NCBI RefSeq assembly: GCF_041021955.1
Contig: NZ_CP158375.1
Location: forward strand, 992,001-1,056,000
Direction: 5' to 3'
Length of the DNA: 64,000 nucleotides
Source: Caulobacter sp. 73W
GTDB taxonomy: Bacteria; Pseudomonadota; Alphaproteobacteria; Caulobacterales; Caulobacteraceae
The number at the start of each line of letters is the position of its first letter. The stretch's first letter is position 1. Below the pieces are notes generated by a model that was not told where the DNA came from, searched no databases, and saw only the letters and a program-made list of their open reading frames with translations. Positions 18,657 through 26,538 of this stretch are shown here, piece after piece. The position numbers and the translations under genes are program-made.

Positions 18657-18672
18657 GTAAATGAAATCTTAA
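18657..18672 (-). promoter_or_regulatory. CtrA-like site, tentative
   Basis: On the minus strand TTAA-GATTTCA-TTTAC, one mismatch from the CtrA consensus TTAA-N7-TTAAC. It sits 33 bp upstream of the GTG at 18624 in the divergent region. A second TTAACC half-site occurs near 18709. A single near-match in AT-rich promoter DNA can occur by chance. Confidence 0.3.
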
Positions 18673-18813
18673 CGAATAGCCAAGCTTATTAATGCCTGGA
18701 AGGGTTTTCTTAACCATACTCGCCTGTGGATTGAGCGCGCACGCCCTGGAAGCGAAGCGTTAGGGAAGATCGGCCATGCTGGGCTCAAGTCTTCTCATGC
18801 GTGTGCGAGTTCT

Positions 18814-20664
18814 ATGAGCAGCCGGTCCACCACCCGTTCGACCCATGCGACCCTGCAAGGCCGGATCGCGGCGGCGGCGCTCGTCCCGACGGTGTGCGTC
18901 CTGGCGGCCGCCTGCCTGACGTTCCTGTTACAGAAGACCGCCTCCACCAACGAAACCCGTCGGCGCAATCACGAAATCCTGGCGCAGGTCATCGCCTCCG
19001 ACGCCGCTCCGGCCGTGCTCGGCGGGGATCGCGCCGCCGCCCGACGGGTCCTGGGCGTCGTCGCCGCCTCGCCTCGGGTCACGGTGGCGATCCTGCGTGA
19101 CGGACGCGGCCGCATCATCGCCTCCCACGGCGACCTGACCGTGGGCGAGACCGCTTCCGTCGTCGCGCCGGTGAAGTCGGGAGGACGCCCTGTCGGCCAG
19201 GTTGAACTCCACCGCGCCAAGCCGCCGGTCCTGGAGGCCACGCCCCAGGACATCGCCCTGATCGGGGCCCTGTTCTTTGGCTCAGCGGGTTTCGCCTTGC
19301 TGCTGGCCAACAGCCTGGCGCGCCGCATCAGCGCCCCGATGGAGCGGCTGTCGCACGCCATGCGCGCCATCGCCGCCAGCGGCCGCTTCGAGCCGGTCAA
19401 CGAGACCGCCCGCGACGATGTGGTCCATAACCTGACCCACAGCTTCAACGACCTGCTGGGCCAGCTGGGCGCCAACGACCGCACCCTGCGCCGCACCATG
19501 CGCGAACTGGTTCAGGCCCGCGACGACGCCGAAGCCGCCAACCGGATGAAATCGCACTTCCTGTCCAATATGAGCCACGAGATCCGCACGCCGCTGAACG
19601 GCGTGCTGGCCATGGCCGAAGTCATGGCCATGGGCGAGCTGAGCCCGATCCAGCAGGAGCGCCTGACGGTGATCCGCCGGTCGGGCGAGATGCTGCTGTC
19701 GGTGCTGAACGACGTGCTCGACCTGTCGAAGATCGAGGCCGGCCGCCTTAAGCTGGCCAATGACGCCTTCGACCTGCGCGATCTGGTGTGGAACGCCGCC
19801 GATCCCTACGCCATCGCCGCCGCCGACAAGGGCCTGGCCTTCGACGTTCATGTCGAGGAGGCGGCCATGGGCCGCTGGATGGGCGACGCCGCCCGGGTCG
19901 GCCAGATCGTCGCCGCCCTGCTGTCCAACGCCGTGAAGTTCACCGACGCGGGCGCCGTGCGCACCCGCCTGTCGCTGGCCGAGGACGGTGCGCTGGAGAT
20001 GCAGGTTTCCGACACCGGCGTCGGCATTTCCGAGGCGCAGCGCCTGCGCCTGTTCGAACGCTTCGTGCAGGCCGACGACACCACCACCCGCCAGTTCGGC
20101 GGCCTGGGCCTGGGCCTGACCCTGTCCCGCGAGCTGGCCGAGGCCATGAAGGGCGCGATCAGCGTCGAGAGCCGCCTGGGCGAGGGCGCGACCTTCACCG
20201 TGCGCCTGCCGCTGGAGCGCGCCGAGGCCAAGAGCGAGGCCGAAGGCAAGACCGTCATTCCGACCCGCGCCCTGCGCGTGCTGGCGGCGGACGACAACGC
20301 CACCAACCAGAAGGTCATCACCGCCATCCTGGCGCCGCTGGGCGTCACTCTGGACATCGTCAATGACGGCCAGGCGGCGATCGAGGCGTGCGAGCAGGTC
20401 GATTACGATCTGGTCCTGCTGGACATCCACATGCCGGTGCTGGATGGCCTGGACGCCGCCCGCGCGATCCGCGACGCCGAAGCCCGCGCCGGACGCGGCC
20501 GCACCCCGATCCTGGCGGTAACGGCCGACGCCTCCGACCAGCAGCGCCAAGCCTATCTGGCCGCCGGCATGGACGGCCACGTGGCCAAGCCCATCGAGGT
20601 GGCCAAGCTGTATGAGGCCATCGACCGCGCCGCCGCCGGCGACCTGATCGTCAAGGCCGCCTGA
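18814..20664 (+). CDS. Membrane hybrid sensor histidine kinase with receiver domain
   Basis: 616 residues. TM1 at about 18-38, a periplasmic sensor of about 110 residues, TM2 at about 148-170, a HAMP region (RRISAPMERLSHAMRAI), HisKA with phospho-acceptor His255 in SNMSHEIRTPLNGVL, HATPase_c (NAVKFTDAG, DTGVGIS, FGGLGLGLTLSRELAEAM), and a C-terminal receiver with Asp537 in VLLDIHMPVLDG and the conserved Lys in HVAKPIEVAKL. It probably passes phosphate to its own receiver and on to an Hpt protein. No cognate regulator or Hpt gene lies nearby. Signal unknown. Confidence 0.92.
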   Translation: MSSRSTTRSTHATLQGRIAAAALVPTVCVLAAACLTFLLQKTASTNETRRRNHEILAQVIASDAAPAVLGGDRAAARRVLGVVAASPRVTVAILRDGRGRIIASHGDLTVGETASVVAPVKSGGRPVGQVELHRAKPPVLEATPQDIALIGALFFGSAGFALLLANSLARRISAPMERLSHAMRAIAASGRFEPVNETARDDVVHNLTHSFNDLLGQLGANDRTLRRTMRELVQARDDAEAANRMKSHFLSNMSHEIRTPLNGVLAMAEVMAMGELSPIQQERLTVIRRSGEMLLSVLNDVLDLSKIEAGRLKLANDAFDLRDLVWNAADPYAIAAADKGLAFDVHVEEAAMGRWMGDAARVGQIVAALLSNAVKFTDAGAVRTRLSLAEDGALEMQVSDTGVGISEAQRLRLFERFVQADDTTTRQFGGLGLGLTLSRELAEAMKGAISVESRLGEGATFTVRLPLERAEAKSEAEGKTVIPTRALRVLAADDNATNQKVITAILAPLGVTLDIVNDGQAAIEACEQVDYDLVLLDIHMPVLDGLDAARAIRDAEARAGRGRTPILAVTADASDQQRQAYLAAGMDGHVAKPIEVAKLYEAIDRAAAGDLIVKAA

Positions 20665-20750
20665 GGCCCGGCTTCGGGTTCACGAACCTGAACGCAACAT
20701 AACGAGCCGCTCAGAACCGTTTCAGGCTCCGCGTGTTTTCCTCTCCCCAA

Positions 20751-20769
20751 CGTCGTCAATCCGACGACG
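20751..20769. promoter_or_regulatory. Inverted repeat in the leader of the small secreted protein
   Basis: CGTCGTC-AATCC-GACGACG, a perfect 7-bp inverted repeat, 24 bp before ATG 20793. It could be a regulator site or a leader hairpin just upstream of the GAGAGGA ribosome binding site, which it does not cover. Confidence 0.35.
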
Positions 20770-20792
20770 CAAGTTTCGAGAGGAACCGAGCC

Positions 20793-21149
20793 ATGAAGAA
20801 GATCCTGATCCCGATCGTCGCGGTGTCGGCCCTGGCCGCCACCACCGCTCCCGCCCTGGCCCAAGGCTGGCAGTCGATCAACCAACGGCAGGCCAATATC
20901 GACCGCCGCATCGACCAAGGCGTTCGCAACGGCCAGCTGACCCGCAACGAGGCCTTCCGACTGCGCGCGGAATTCCGTGACCTGAACCGTCTGGAAGACC
21001 GCTATCGCCGCAACGGCCTGAACAACTGGGAGCGCGCCGACCTGGATCGCCGCTTCGACCGTCTGGCCGCCGCCGTCCGCTATGAGCGTCGCGATGGCGA
21101 CCGTTACGGCTACGGCTACGGCGACCGCCGCGACGACCGCCGCTGGTAA
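20793..21149 (+). CDS. Small secreted Arg/Asp-rich protein
   Basis: 118 residues. ATG 20793 follows GAGAGGA. A clear signal peptide (KKILIPIVAVSALAATTAPA, cleavage after LAQ) leads a polar, mostly helical domain (NQRQANIDRRIDQGVRNGQL, RLRAEFRDLNRLEDRYRRNG), ending in a Tyr/Gly/Arg/Asp tail. Probably periplasmic; function unknown. It has its own terminator at 21201, so it is likely monocistronic. Confidence 0.85.
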   Translation: MKKILIPIVAVSALAATTAPALAQGWQSINQRQANIDRRIDQGVRNGQLTRNEAFRLRAEFRDLNRLEDRYRRNGLNNWERADLDRRFDRLAAAVRYERRDGDRYGYGYGDRRDDRRW

Positions 21150-21200
21150 GCTCTGAGGCGGGCCGGCCGGCCTCCCCCACCGGGCCGGCCCATCTCACAC

Positions 21201-21236
21201 GACCCCGATCGGCGCTTCCGCCGGTCGGGGTTTTGT
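21201..21236 (+). terminator. Rho-independent terminator
   Basis: ACCCCGATCGGCG, loop CTTC, CGCCGGTCGGGGT, then a T-run (GTTTTGTCGTTT). The 13-bp stem has a single wobble pair. It ends the small secreted-protein transcript, 52 bases after its stop codon. Confidence 0.9.
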
Positions 21237-21250
21237 CGTTTAAGGCCGGC

Positions 21251-21712
21251 ATGACCGCCAGTACGACTTATGAACTTGCCCACGGCGACTATGTCGTCAG
21301 CGACGACCAGGCCCGCTTCGACCTCGACCGCGCCTACCGGTGGATCGGCGAGGAGAGCTATTGGGCGCAGGGCATTCCCCGCGCCACGATGGACAAGGCC
21401 GTCCGAAACAGCCTGACCTTTGGTGTGTATGCACCGTCGGGCGAGATGGCGGCTATGGCCCGGGTCGTCACCGACCGCGCCACCTTCGCCTGGCTGTGCG
21501 ACGTCTTCGTGGACGAGGGCCATCGCGGCCAGGGCCTGGGCAAGGCGATCATGGTCGCCTTCACCGAGCATCCCGACCTGCAGGGTTTGCGCCGCAGGAA
21601 CCTGGCCACCGCCGACGCCCACGGCCTCTACACCCAGTACGGCTTCAAGCCGATCGAGGGCGTCGATCGCTGGATGGAGATCGTCGACAAGGACGTCTAT
21701 CGCCGAGGCTAG
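21251..21712 (+). CDS. GNAT family N-acetyltransferase
   Basis: 153 residues. Acetyl-CoA binding motif A is seen in VFVDEGHRGQGLGKAIM (R/Q-x-x-G-x-G/A), with the preceding beta strand TFAWLCDV and a C-terminal AHGLYTQYGFKPIEGVDRWME typical of the small YjgM-like GNAT group. The substrate cannot be predicted. ATG 21251 was preferred to an in-frame TTG at 21233 that lies in the T-run of the upstream terminator. Probably monocistronic. Confidence 0.88.
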   Translation: MTASTTYELAHGDYVVSDDQARFDLDRAYRWIGEESYWAQGIPRATMDKAVRNSLTFGVYAPSGEMAAMARVVTDRATFAWLCDVFVDEGHRGQGLGKAIMVAFTEHPDLQGLRRRNLATADAHGLYTQYGFKPIEGVDRWMEIVDKDVYRRG

Positions 21713-21724
21713 TCCTAATTGCCC

Positions 21725-21831
21725 GCTCATCTCCGCGAAGGCGGGGACCCAAGCCGAATCTAAGGTTGTCTCGCGGGCGGTAGATCGACCACCGCCCCCG
21801 TCTGGATCCCCGCCTTCGCGGGGAAGAGCGG
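21725..21831. repeat. Intergenic palindromic repeat, family B copy 1
   Basis: Inverted repeat with arms GCGAAGGCGGGGACCCA and TGGATCCCCGCCTTCGCGGGG, bounded by GCTCAT and GAGCGG, and a 50-base central loop. The same ends and arms appear at 33320-33390 and 45728-45814. It lies between two converging genes. Confidence 0.85.
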
Positions 21832-21854
21832 TTTGGGGTTGATGATCAGCAGCC

Positions 21855-22439
21855 CTAGTCCTCGTCCTCCACGACCTTCAGCTCCGGCCAGCGCTCGACG
21901 GCGGAGCCGACGGCCTTCGCCCAGCCGGTCGTCTTGGGGCGCGAAGGGTTGGGCCGCAGAACCATGTCGAACAGGTCCTCCAGCCCGAACGGGGCGACGA
22001 TGGTCATGGAGCCGTCCGTCTCCAGCCGCGCGCCCACCGCGAAGGCCGGGGCGACGAAGCGCGTCAGGGCCTCGGCCGCGTTGGGCAGGGGCACATAGGG
22101 CTCCTTGAACCGCCCCTCGAACCACAGGTGGACCCGGGCCTGGTTGCGCACCTCGACCATGCTGGCGAGCGGCTCGTCGAAGGCCGAGGCCACCAGCCGG
22201 ATCACCGCGTCCTCGGCCTCGTAGGACAGGTCCGCCGGGTCGAAATAGCCCAGGTCATAGTCCTTCAGCCCATAGTCCGTCGGACGGCCGGTCAGGTGGT
22301 TCCAGACCGGCTGATAGATCGCGCCGGAGAACACCAGCCAGTCCGGCAGATCCAGGCCGCGGGCCGTCTCCATCACCTGCATCAGCCGCGGCGTGGCGCG
22401 GAGGATGGCTTCGAGGCGGGGGATGAGGGGATCGGTCAT
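21855..22439 (-). CDS. Nucleotidyltransferase-like protein (NTP_transf_6 family)
   Basis: 194 residues matching the bacterial nucleotidyltransferase-like family once called DUF925: LPDWLVFSGAIYQPVWNHLT, then YGLKDYDLGYFDP with the metal-type aspartates, VEVRNQARVHLWF, and FAVGARLETDGSMTIVAPFGLEDLF. The substrate is unknown. The Shine-Dalgarno sequence GGGGAGGA seven bases before ATG 22439 is the terminal sequence of palindromic repeat A copy 3. Confidence 0.85.
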   Translation of the reverse strand: MTDPLIPRLEAILRATPRLMQVMETARGLDLPDWLVFSGAIYQPVWNHLTGRPTDYGLKDYDLGYFDPADLSYEAEDAVIRLVASAFDEPLASMVEVRNQARVHLWFEGRFKEPYVPLPNAAEALTRFVAPAFAVGARLETDGSMTIVAPFGLEDLFDMVLRPNPSRPKTTGWAKAVGSAVERWPELKVVEDED

Positions 22440-22446
22440 TCTAAAA

Positions 22447-22557
22447 TCCTCCCCTGTTGGGGGAGGTGGATCGGCGCGCAGCGACGAGACGGAGGGGGCT
22501 CGCCGCGGCAGTCCCCCTCCACCGCTTCGCGGTCCCCCTCCCCCTGAGGGGGAGGAT
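22447..22557. repeat. Intergenic palindromic repeat, family A copy 3
   Basis: 111-bp element, TCCTCCCC at one end and GGGGGAGGAT at the other, with the same GGAGGTGGATCGGCGCGCAG core as copy 1 and arms CCCCCTCCACCGCTTCGC / GGTCCCCCTCCCCC. It lies between thiD and the downstream nucleotidyltransferase gene, and its end provides the Shine-Dalgarno sequence of the latter. Confidence 0.85.
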
Positions 22558-22580
22558 CTGAAGAAGCGTCGCGGTCATCC

Positions 22581-23408
22581 TCATCGGCGCACCGTCCATC
22601 CGTGATCCAGGGGGCCATGACCGGCGCCGAAACCTGGCGCGCGCAGCATGGCTTCATGCACATAGTTCCAGGCCCGGGCCACGGCCTCGGTCAGGGACAG
22701 TCCCTGGGCCAGGCCGGTCGCGCAGGCCGAGGCGAGCGTGCAGCCGGTGCCGTGGGTGTGACGGGTCTCGATCCGCTCGCCTTCGAACGCCGTCTCCGCA
22801 TCGCGGGTGATCAGCAGGTCCACGACCCGCTCGCCGTCGATATGGCCGCCCTTCATCAGCACCGCCGCCGCGCCCATCTCCAGCAGGGCCTCGCCCGCGC
22901 GGCGCAGGTCGTCGGTGGTCTCCACCGTCAGGCCGGTCAGGGTCGCCGCTTCCGGCGCGTTGGGGGTCAGCAGGGCCGCGCGCGGAACCAGCAGGCGGCG
23001 GACCGCCTCCACCGCCTCGGTCGGCAGAAGGGCCGCGCCGCCCTTGGCGATCATCACCGGATCGACCACAGCGGGCGCGCCGCCGGCGGTCAGGATCAGG
23101 CGGGTCACGGCCTGCACCGTCTCCACATCCCCCAGCATGCCGGTTTTCACCGCGTCCGCGCCGATGTCGTCCAGGACGGCGCGGCCCTGGGCCTCGATCA
23201 CGTCCACGGGGATCGGATGCACGCCGCTGACGCCCAGGGTGTTCTGCACGGTGATCGCCGTGACCGCCGTCGCCGCATAGCCGCCTAGGGCGGTGACCGT
23301 CTTGATGTCGGCCTGGATGCCCGCCCCGCCGCCGGAATCGGAACCGGCGATGATCAGGACACGGCCCCTGGCCGGCCGGGGGTCGGAGGAAGGCTCGGAA
23401 ATGCTCAT
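22581..23408 (-). CDS. thiD: Hydroxymethylpyrimidine/phosphomethylpyrimidine kinase
   Basis: ThiD phosphorylates HMP and HMP-P for thiamine synthesis and salvage. 275 residues of the ribokinase fold: VLIIAGSDSGGGAGIQADIK at the N-terminus, TVQNTLGV, DAVKTGMLGD, VVDPVMIAKGG, TPNAPEAATLTG, and the C-terminal anion-hole motif HTHGTGCTLASA. No other thi gene and no clear TPP riboswitch lie nearby; the 107-base gap to the divergent hydrolase shows nothing recognisable. Confidence 0.95.
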   Translation of the reverse strand: MSISEPSSDPRPARGRVLIIAGSDSGGGAGIQADIKTVTALGGYAATAVTAITVQNTLGVSGVHPIPVDVIEAQGRAVLDDIGADAVKTGMLGDVETVQAVTRLILTAGGAPAVVDPVMIAKGGAALLPTEAVEAVRRLLVPRAALLTPNAPEAATLTGLTVETTDDLRRAGEALLEMGAAAVLMKGGHIDGERVVDLLITRDAETAFEGERIETRHTHGTGCTLASACATGLAQGLSLTEAVARAWNYVHEAMLRAPGFGAGHGPLDHGWTVRR

Positions 23409-23515
23409 GCCTGTTTTCTAACCGGCGGGGGCCAAGCTGTCTTCCTTGCAGGGCCTGGGCTCGACAACAACCGCGAGTCCATGAAACGTCCGGCTGCATT
23501 TCTAGGGGACCTGCA

Positions 23516-24364
23516 ATGACCTTCGCCATCACCAGCCGCCGCGGCCTTCTGGCCGGCGCGCTGAGCCTCGCCGTGACACCCTCGGCGTTCGCCGCCGAAG
23601 CCGTCGCGGACGCCACCGTGGCCATCCCGGTTCAGGGGCGCGAGGTCTCCCTGAGCCTGTGGAAGCCCGCCAGCCCCAAGGGCGTGATCCTGTTCTCGCA
23701 CGGCGCCGGCTCCTGGCCCTGGCGCTATCACGAGCTGCTCAGCCAATGGCGCGACGCCGGCTTTCTGGTGATCGCGCCCCTGCACATGGACTCCCAGAAG
23801 CACCCCAACCGCCAGACCGACCTGAAGGCCGCGCTGGGCCTGCGGGTGGCCGACATGGTGGTGGCCGGCAGCTATGCCGACCGCGCCGCGCCGGGCCTGC
23901 CGCGCGGGGCGGCGGGGCATTCTTACGGCGCCTTGGGGGTCATGATCATGGGCGGCGCGCTGGAGACCATGATCCCAGCGCGGGATAAGCAGGTGAAGGC
24001 GGTGGTCGCCATCTCCTCCCCCGGCGTCATCCCCGGCCTGATCGCGCCCAACGCCTATCAGAGCCTGGCCGTCCCCTCCCTGACCATCACCGGCGACGCC
24101 GATGTGGTGCCGCACTTCGTCACCGATCCGAAGGACCATCTGCGCGCCTTCGAGACCGCCCCGGCCGACGACCGCTACGCCATGGTGGTCAAGGGCGGGA
24201 CCCACGACCTGATCGGCCTCGACTTCGCCAGCCACCCGGCCACGGCCGGGGCGGCCGCGCTCAGCACCGAGTTCCTGAAGGCCGAGATCCTGGGTGACGC
24301 GGCCGCGACCGCGGCGCTGAAAGCGCGCAAGTCGGATGAGCTGGCGGAGTTTCGGGTGAGGTAG
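23516..24364 (+). CDS. Exported alpha/beta hydrolase
   Basis: 282 residues. The N-terminus TSRRGLLAGALSLAV and cleavage-like AFAAEA suggest export, with a Tat-like twin arginine. Alpha/beta hydrolase features: VILFSHGAGSWPWRYHELL (oxyanion region), the nucleophile elbow GHSYGALG, TITGDADVVPH with the acid, and a C-terminal His in KGGTHDLIG. It resembles dienelactone-hydrolase or plant-chlorophyllase-like lipases; the substrate is unknown. Divergent from thiD. Confidence 0.85.
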   Translation: MTFAITSRRGLLAGALSLAVTPSAFAAEAVADATVAIPVQGREVSLSLWKPASPKGVILFSHGAGSWPWRYHELLSQWRDAGFLVIAPLHMDSQKHPNRQTDLKAALGLRVADMVVAGSYADRAAPGLPRGAAGHSYGALGVMIMGGALETMIPARDKQVKAVVAISSPGVIPGLIAPNAYQSLAVPSLTITGDADVVPHFVTDPKDHLRAFETAPADDRYAMVVKGGTHDLIGLDFASHPATAGAAALSTEFLKAEILGDAAATAALKARKSDELAEFRVR

Positions 24365-24926
24365 GGGCGGCTAACGGGTCTTTCTTATCCTTCCCCAGCC
24401 TCCGGCGGGCGGGTGGGATCAGCGTTCCCAGCCCCGGTCCGCGTGAGTAACCCCCTCACGCCTGCTGCGCGCCGCCGATGTCTTGCCGCTTTGGGGCAAG
24501 AGCAGTGTCCAGACGGGGCCGAAGCCCCTCGTTCTCACCACCGACGGTCGCGCTTCCCGCTCGACCGCATCCCCGTCACGACACAGCGCTGGCCGCGCGC
24601 CCGTCCCGTGATGGGGACGGCATCAGGTTAGGCGAGGTTGGAGCGGAGCGGATAAGCCTTCCCCTCTCCCCACTCGTGGGGAGAGGGTTGGGTGAGGGGC
24701 TTGCGGCGGTTCCGCTTGCAGCGCCTCGCCCGCTGACCCTCAGAGCCCCCTCACCCTTACCCTCTCCCCCAAAGGGGGCGAGGGGATGCAGCGTGACTGA
24801 ACGCAGCAGTCACCCTCACCCCTGCCCCTCTCCCATCAAGGGAGAGGGATCGAGCTTCTGGCTTTCCGCCCTCTCCCGCGATCCGTGCTAAACACCGCGC
24901 CCCTGCCCTCGCCGTGAGCCTTCTCC
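24365..24926. other. 562-base gene-free region with repeats
   Basis: No convincing gene on either strand: short open frames here have no ribosome binding site and no family likeness. The first 290 bases hold assorted GC-rich short inverted repeats (CTTGCCGCTTTGGGGCAAG; CCCGTCCCGTGATGGGGACGG). The rest is an array of another repeat type (see 24659-24850). Confidence 0.6.
24659..24850. repeat. Composite array of GC-rich palindromes (family C)
   Basis: Three or more related hairpins in a row: CCCTCTCCCCACTCGTGGGG / AGAGGGTTGGGTGAGGGGC, then its inverted form GCCCCCTCACCCTTACCCTC / CCCCAAAGGGGGCGAGGGG, then CCCTCACCCCTGCCCCTC / CCATCAAGGGAGAGGG. The units face each other, as in tandemly nested REP-type elements. 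Lies upstream of the M50 peptidase gene. Confidence 0.7.
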
Positions 24927-25664
24927 GTGTCCCTCTCCCGTAACGGGTTCATCCTGATCGGCCTGTTTCTGGCGTTCGGCGCCGCCTTGGCGTTCTCGCC
25001 CTCCGGGCCGCTGATGTTCGCCTTCGTGCTGGCGGGGTGGATGGTCAGCGTGGGGGTTCATGAGTTCGGGCACGCCTATGTGGCGTGGCGGGCCGGCGAC
25101 ACCGAGGTGGTGGGCAAGGGGTATCTGAGCTTCGATCCGTTGAAGTACGCGGACCTGTCCACCAGCCTGATCCTGCCGGTGATCGCCCTGGCGCTGGGCG
25201 GGATCGGGTTTCCCGGCGGGGCGGTCTATCTGCGCGAGGACCTGATGCGCAGCCGCACGGGCCGGTCGCTGTCGTCCCTGGCGGGGCCGATGGGGACGCT
25301 GCTGGTGCTGGCGGTGCTGGCCGTGATCATCGCCGTGGGCTGGCGCGAGGACGGGACGACCTCGCCCGTCGTCGTGGCGCTGGCCTTCCTGGCGTTCCTG
25401 CAGGCCACGGCCCTGATCCTGAACCTGCTGCCAATCCCGGGGCTGGACGGCTATGGCGTGCTGCGCCCGTGGCTGCCGGTCCAAGTGCAGCTGAAGGTCC
25501 GCAAGTTCGAGGCGCTGGGCATTGTCGCCTTGCTGGCCCTGCTGTTCCTGGTCCCCGGCGCGTCCGGCCTGCTGTTCGGCGGGGCGGTGCTGCTGACCGA
25601 CAGCCTGGGCGTCCCCCGCGAGGCGATCGTCGGCGGCTGGGACGGCTTCATGTTCTGGAAGTAG
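24927..25664 (+). CDS. Site-2 protease family (M50) membrane metallopeptidase-like protein
   Basis: 245 residues, GTG start. Several membrane segments; the zinc motif HEFGH (VGVHEFGHAYVAWRAGD) lies in the second, and the second metal-ligand motif NLLPIPGLDGYG in the fourth, both as in rhomboid-unrelated site-2 proteases. SFDPLKYADLSTSLILPVIA is typical of the short soluble-loop subgroup with no PDZ domain. The substrate is unknown; intramembrane proteolysis of a regulator is the family precedent. It converges on the cold-shock gene. Confidence 0.88.
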   Translation: MSLSRNGFILIGLFLAFGAALAFSPSGPLMFAFVLAGWMVSVGVHEFGHAYVAWRAGDTEVVGKGYLSFDPLKYADLSTSLILPVIALALGGIGFPGGAVYLREDLMRSRTGRSLSSLAGPMGTLLVLAVLAVIIAVGWREDGTTSPVVVALAFLAFLQATALILNLLPIPGLDGYGVLRPWLPVQVQLKVRKFEALGIVALLALLFLVPGASGLLFGGAVLLTDSLGVPREAIVGGWDGFMFWK

Positions 25665-25670
25665 CCCCAA

Positions 25671-25707
25671 TAGAAAACGCCTCCCCGGACGGATCCGAGG
25701 AGGCGTT
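25671..25707 (-). terminator. Rho-independent terminator of the cold-shock gene
   Basis: AACGCCTCC and GGAGGCGTT form a perfect 9-bp stem around a 14-base loop; on the minus strand it is followed by TTTTCTA. It lies 31 bases past the csp stop and could also slow transcription arriving from the M50 gene on the other strand. Confidence 0.85.
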
Positions 25708-25738
25708 CCCAATCTTCGCCTGGAGGGGCGAAGCTGTC

Positions 25739-25948
25739 TTAGACGGCTTGCAGTTGGCCGGCGGACATCTTGCCGCTGCGCTTGTCCTGCTCCAGGACGA
25801 AGCCGATCTTTTGGCCTTCGTCCAGGCTGCGCATGCCGGCGCGTTCAACGGCCGAGATGTGCACGAAGACGTCGTTGCCGCCGTCTTCCGGTTGGATGAA
25901 GCCGAAGCCCTTGGTGCCGTTGAACCACTTCACGGTGCCGATTTGCAT
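25739..25948 (-). CDS. Cold-shock protein, CspA family
   Basis: 69-residue single OB-fold nucleic-acid chaperone. [18 protein letters not shown] contains RNP1 (KGFGFI) and VFVHIS is RNP2; [20 protein letters not shown] follows. ATG 25948 was chosen from homology and the GGAAGGG ribosome binding site upstream; a longer frame to 25969 would include that site. The 227-base gap to the divergent gene could carry a long 5' leader, as cold-shock mRNAs often do, but no structure was proven. Confidence 0.93.
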   Translation of the reverse strand: MQIGTVKWFNGTKGFGFIQPEDGGNDVFVHISAVERAGMRSLDEGQKIGFVLEQDKRSGKMSAGQLQAV

Positions 25949-26175
25949 TTTAGTGTCCCTTCCGGACATGAGTTCTCGAACTCACGGTGAGTAACGAGGT
26001 CAAATTTTCGGAGAGGGTCGGAAAAACGTCGAGGGCAGAAACGGTAAGGCTTCGGCAGACAGAAAGACGATCCACACGATATTTGATCGGTGAACTGTGC
26101 GCTTTATTCGGCGTCCTAGCAAGAAATATCTCGAAAATTCTGAATTTGCGCGCAGGACATGCTAGACTGCCCGCC

Positions 26176-26385
26176 ATGCGTACAGAAACTGTAAGGGCGG
26201 TCCTCACCGTCGCGCGCCATGACGGCCTTTGGGCCGTCGAACTGGATGGCCAATTCTTTGGTCACTCCGCCAACAAGGAAGAAGCCAAGGCCGCCGCCAA
26301 CAAGCACGCGCGCCAGATGCAGGACGGCGGTCGCCCCTGCCAGGTCCGCGTCAGCGGCGAACACGGCTTCGTCGCCACCGCCTGA
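26176..26385 (+). CDS. Small protein, DUF2188-like
   Basis: 69 residues: VARHDGLWAVELDGQFFGHS followed by NKEEAKAAANKHARQMQDGG and CQVRVSGEHGF. The pattern of a Trp-Ala-Val strand, an Ala-rich helix with KEEA, and a final strand is that of DUF2188-type small proteins. Likely cytoplasmic; function unknown. ATG 26176 fits the domain start. Divergent from the cold-shock gene and followed by a perfect palindrome at 26401. Confidence 0.7.
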   Translation: MRTETVRAVLTVARHDGLWAVELDGQFFGHSANKEEAKAAANKHARQMQDGGRPCQVRVSGEHGFVATA

Positions 26386-26400
26386 ACTATTCGGCGGGTA

Positions 26401-26416
26401 TGTCGGATATCCGACA
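26401..26416. promoter_or_regulatory. Perfect 16-bp palindrome
   Basis: TGTCGGATATCCGACA is identical to its reverse complement, 15 bases after the DUF2188-like gene. The flanks continue the symmetry with one unpaired base on each side (GGCGGGT on the left, ACCCCGCC on the right, nearly complementary), giving about 33 bases of dyad symmetry. There is no T-run, so this is an operator candidate or a weak terminator. Confidence 0.45.
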
Positions 26417-26508
26417 GACCCCGCCACCTCATTATGCGAGAGTCCGACTATCGCTGGCCAAGAATCCTTGGGCGTCAGCGACTGAGAGACTGGGCTAACC
26501 CCCTACAT

Positions 26509-26532
26509 GCTCCCGCCTGAAGTGTCGGGAGC
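26509..26532 (+). promoter_or_regulatory. Hairpin masking the ribosome binding site of the gene at 26539
   Basis: GCTCCCG, ten-base loop, CGGGAGC. The 3' arm contains the only Shine-Dalgarno-like sequence (GGGAG, 26527-26531), seven bases before ATG 26539. Folding would block ribosome entry. Confidence 0.5.
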
Positions 26533-26538
26533 CATTCA

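Noticed and set aside
23409..23515. Possible TPP riboswitch upstream of thiD
   Set aside because: The gap to the divergent hydrolase is short and lacks the conserved CUGAGA-type THI-box core on the thiD strand.
24413..24631. Small plus-strand frame in the repeat-rich gap
   Set aside because: Composition follows the repeats (Pro/Arg/Ala-rich), with no start signal.
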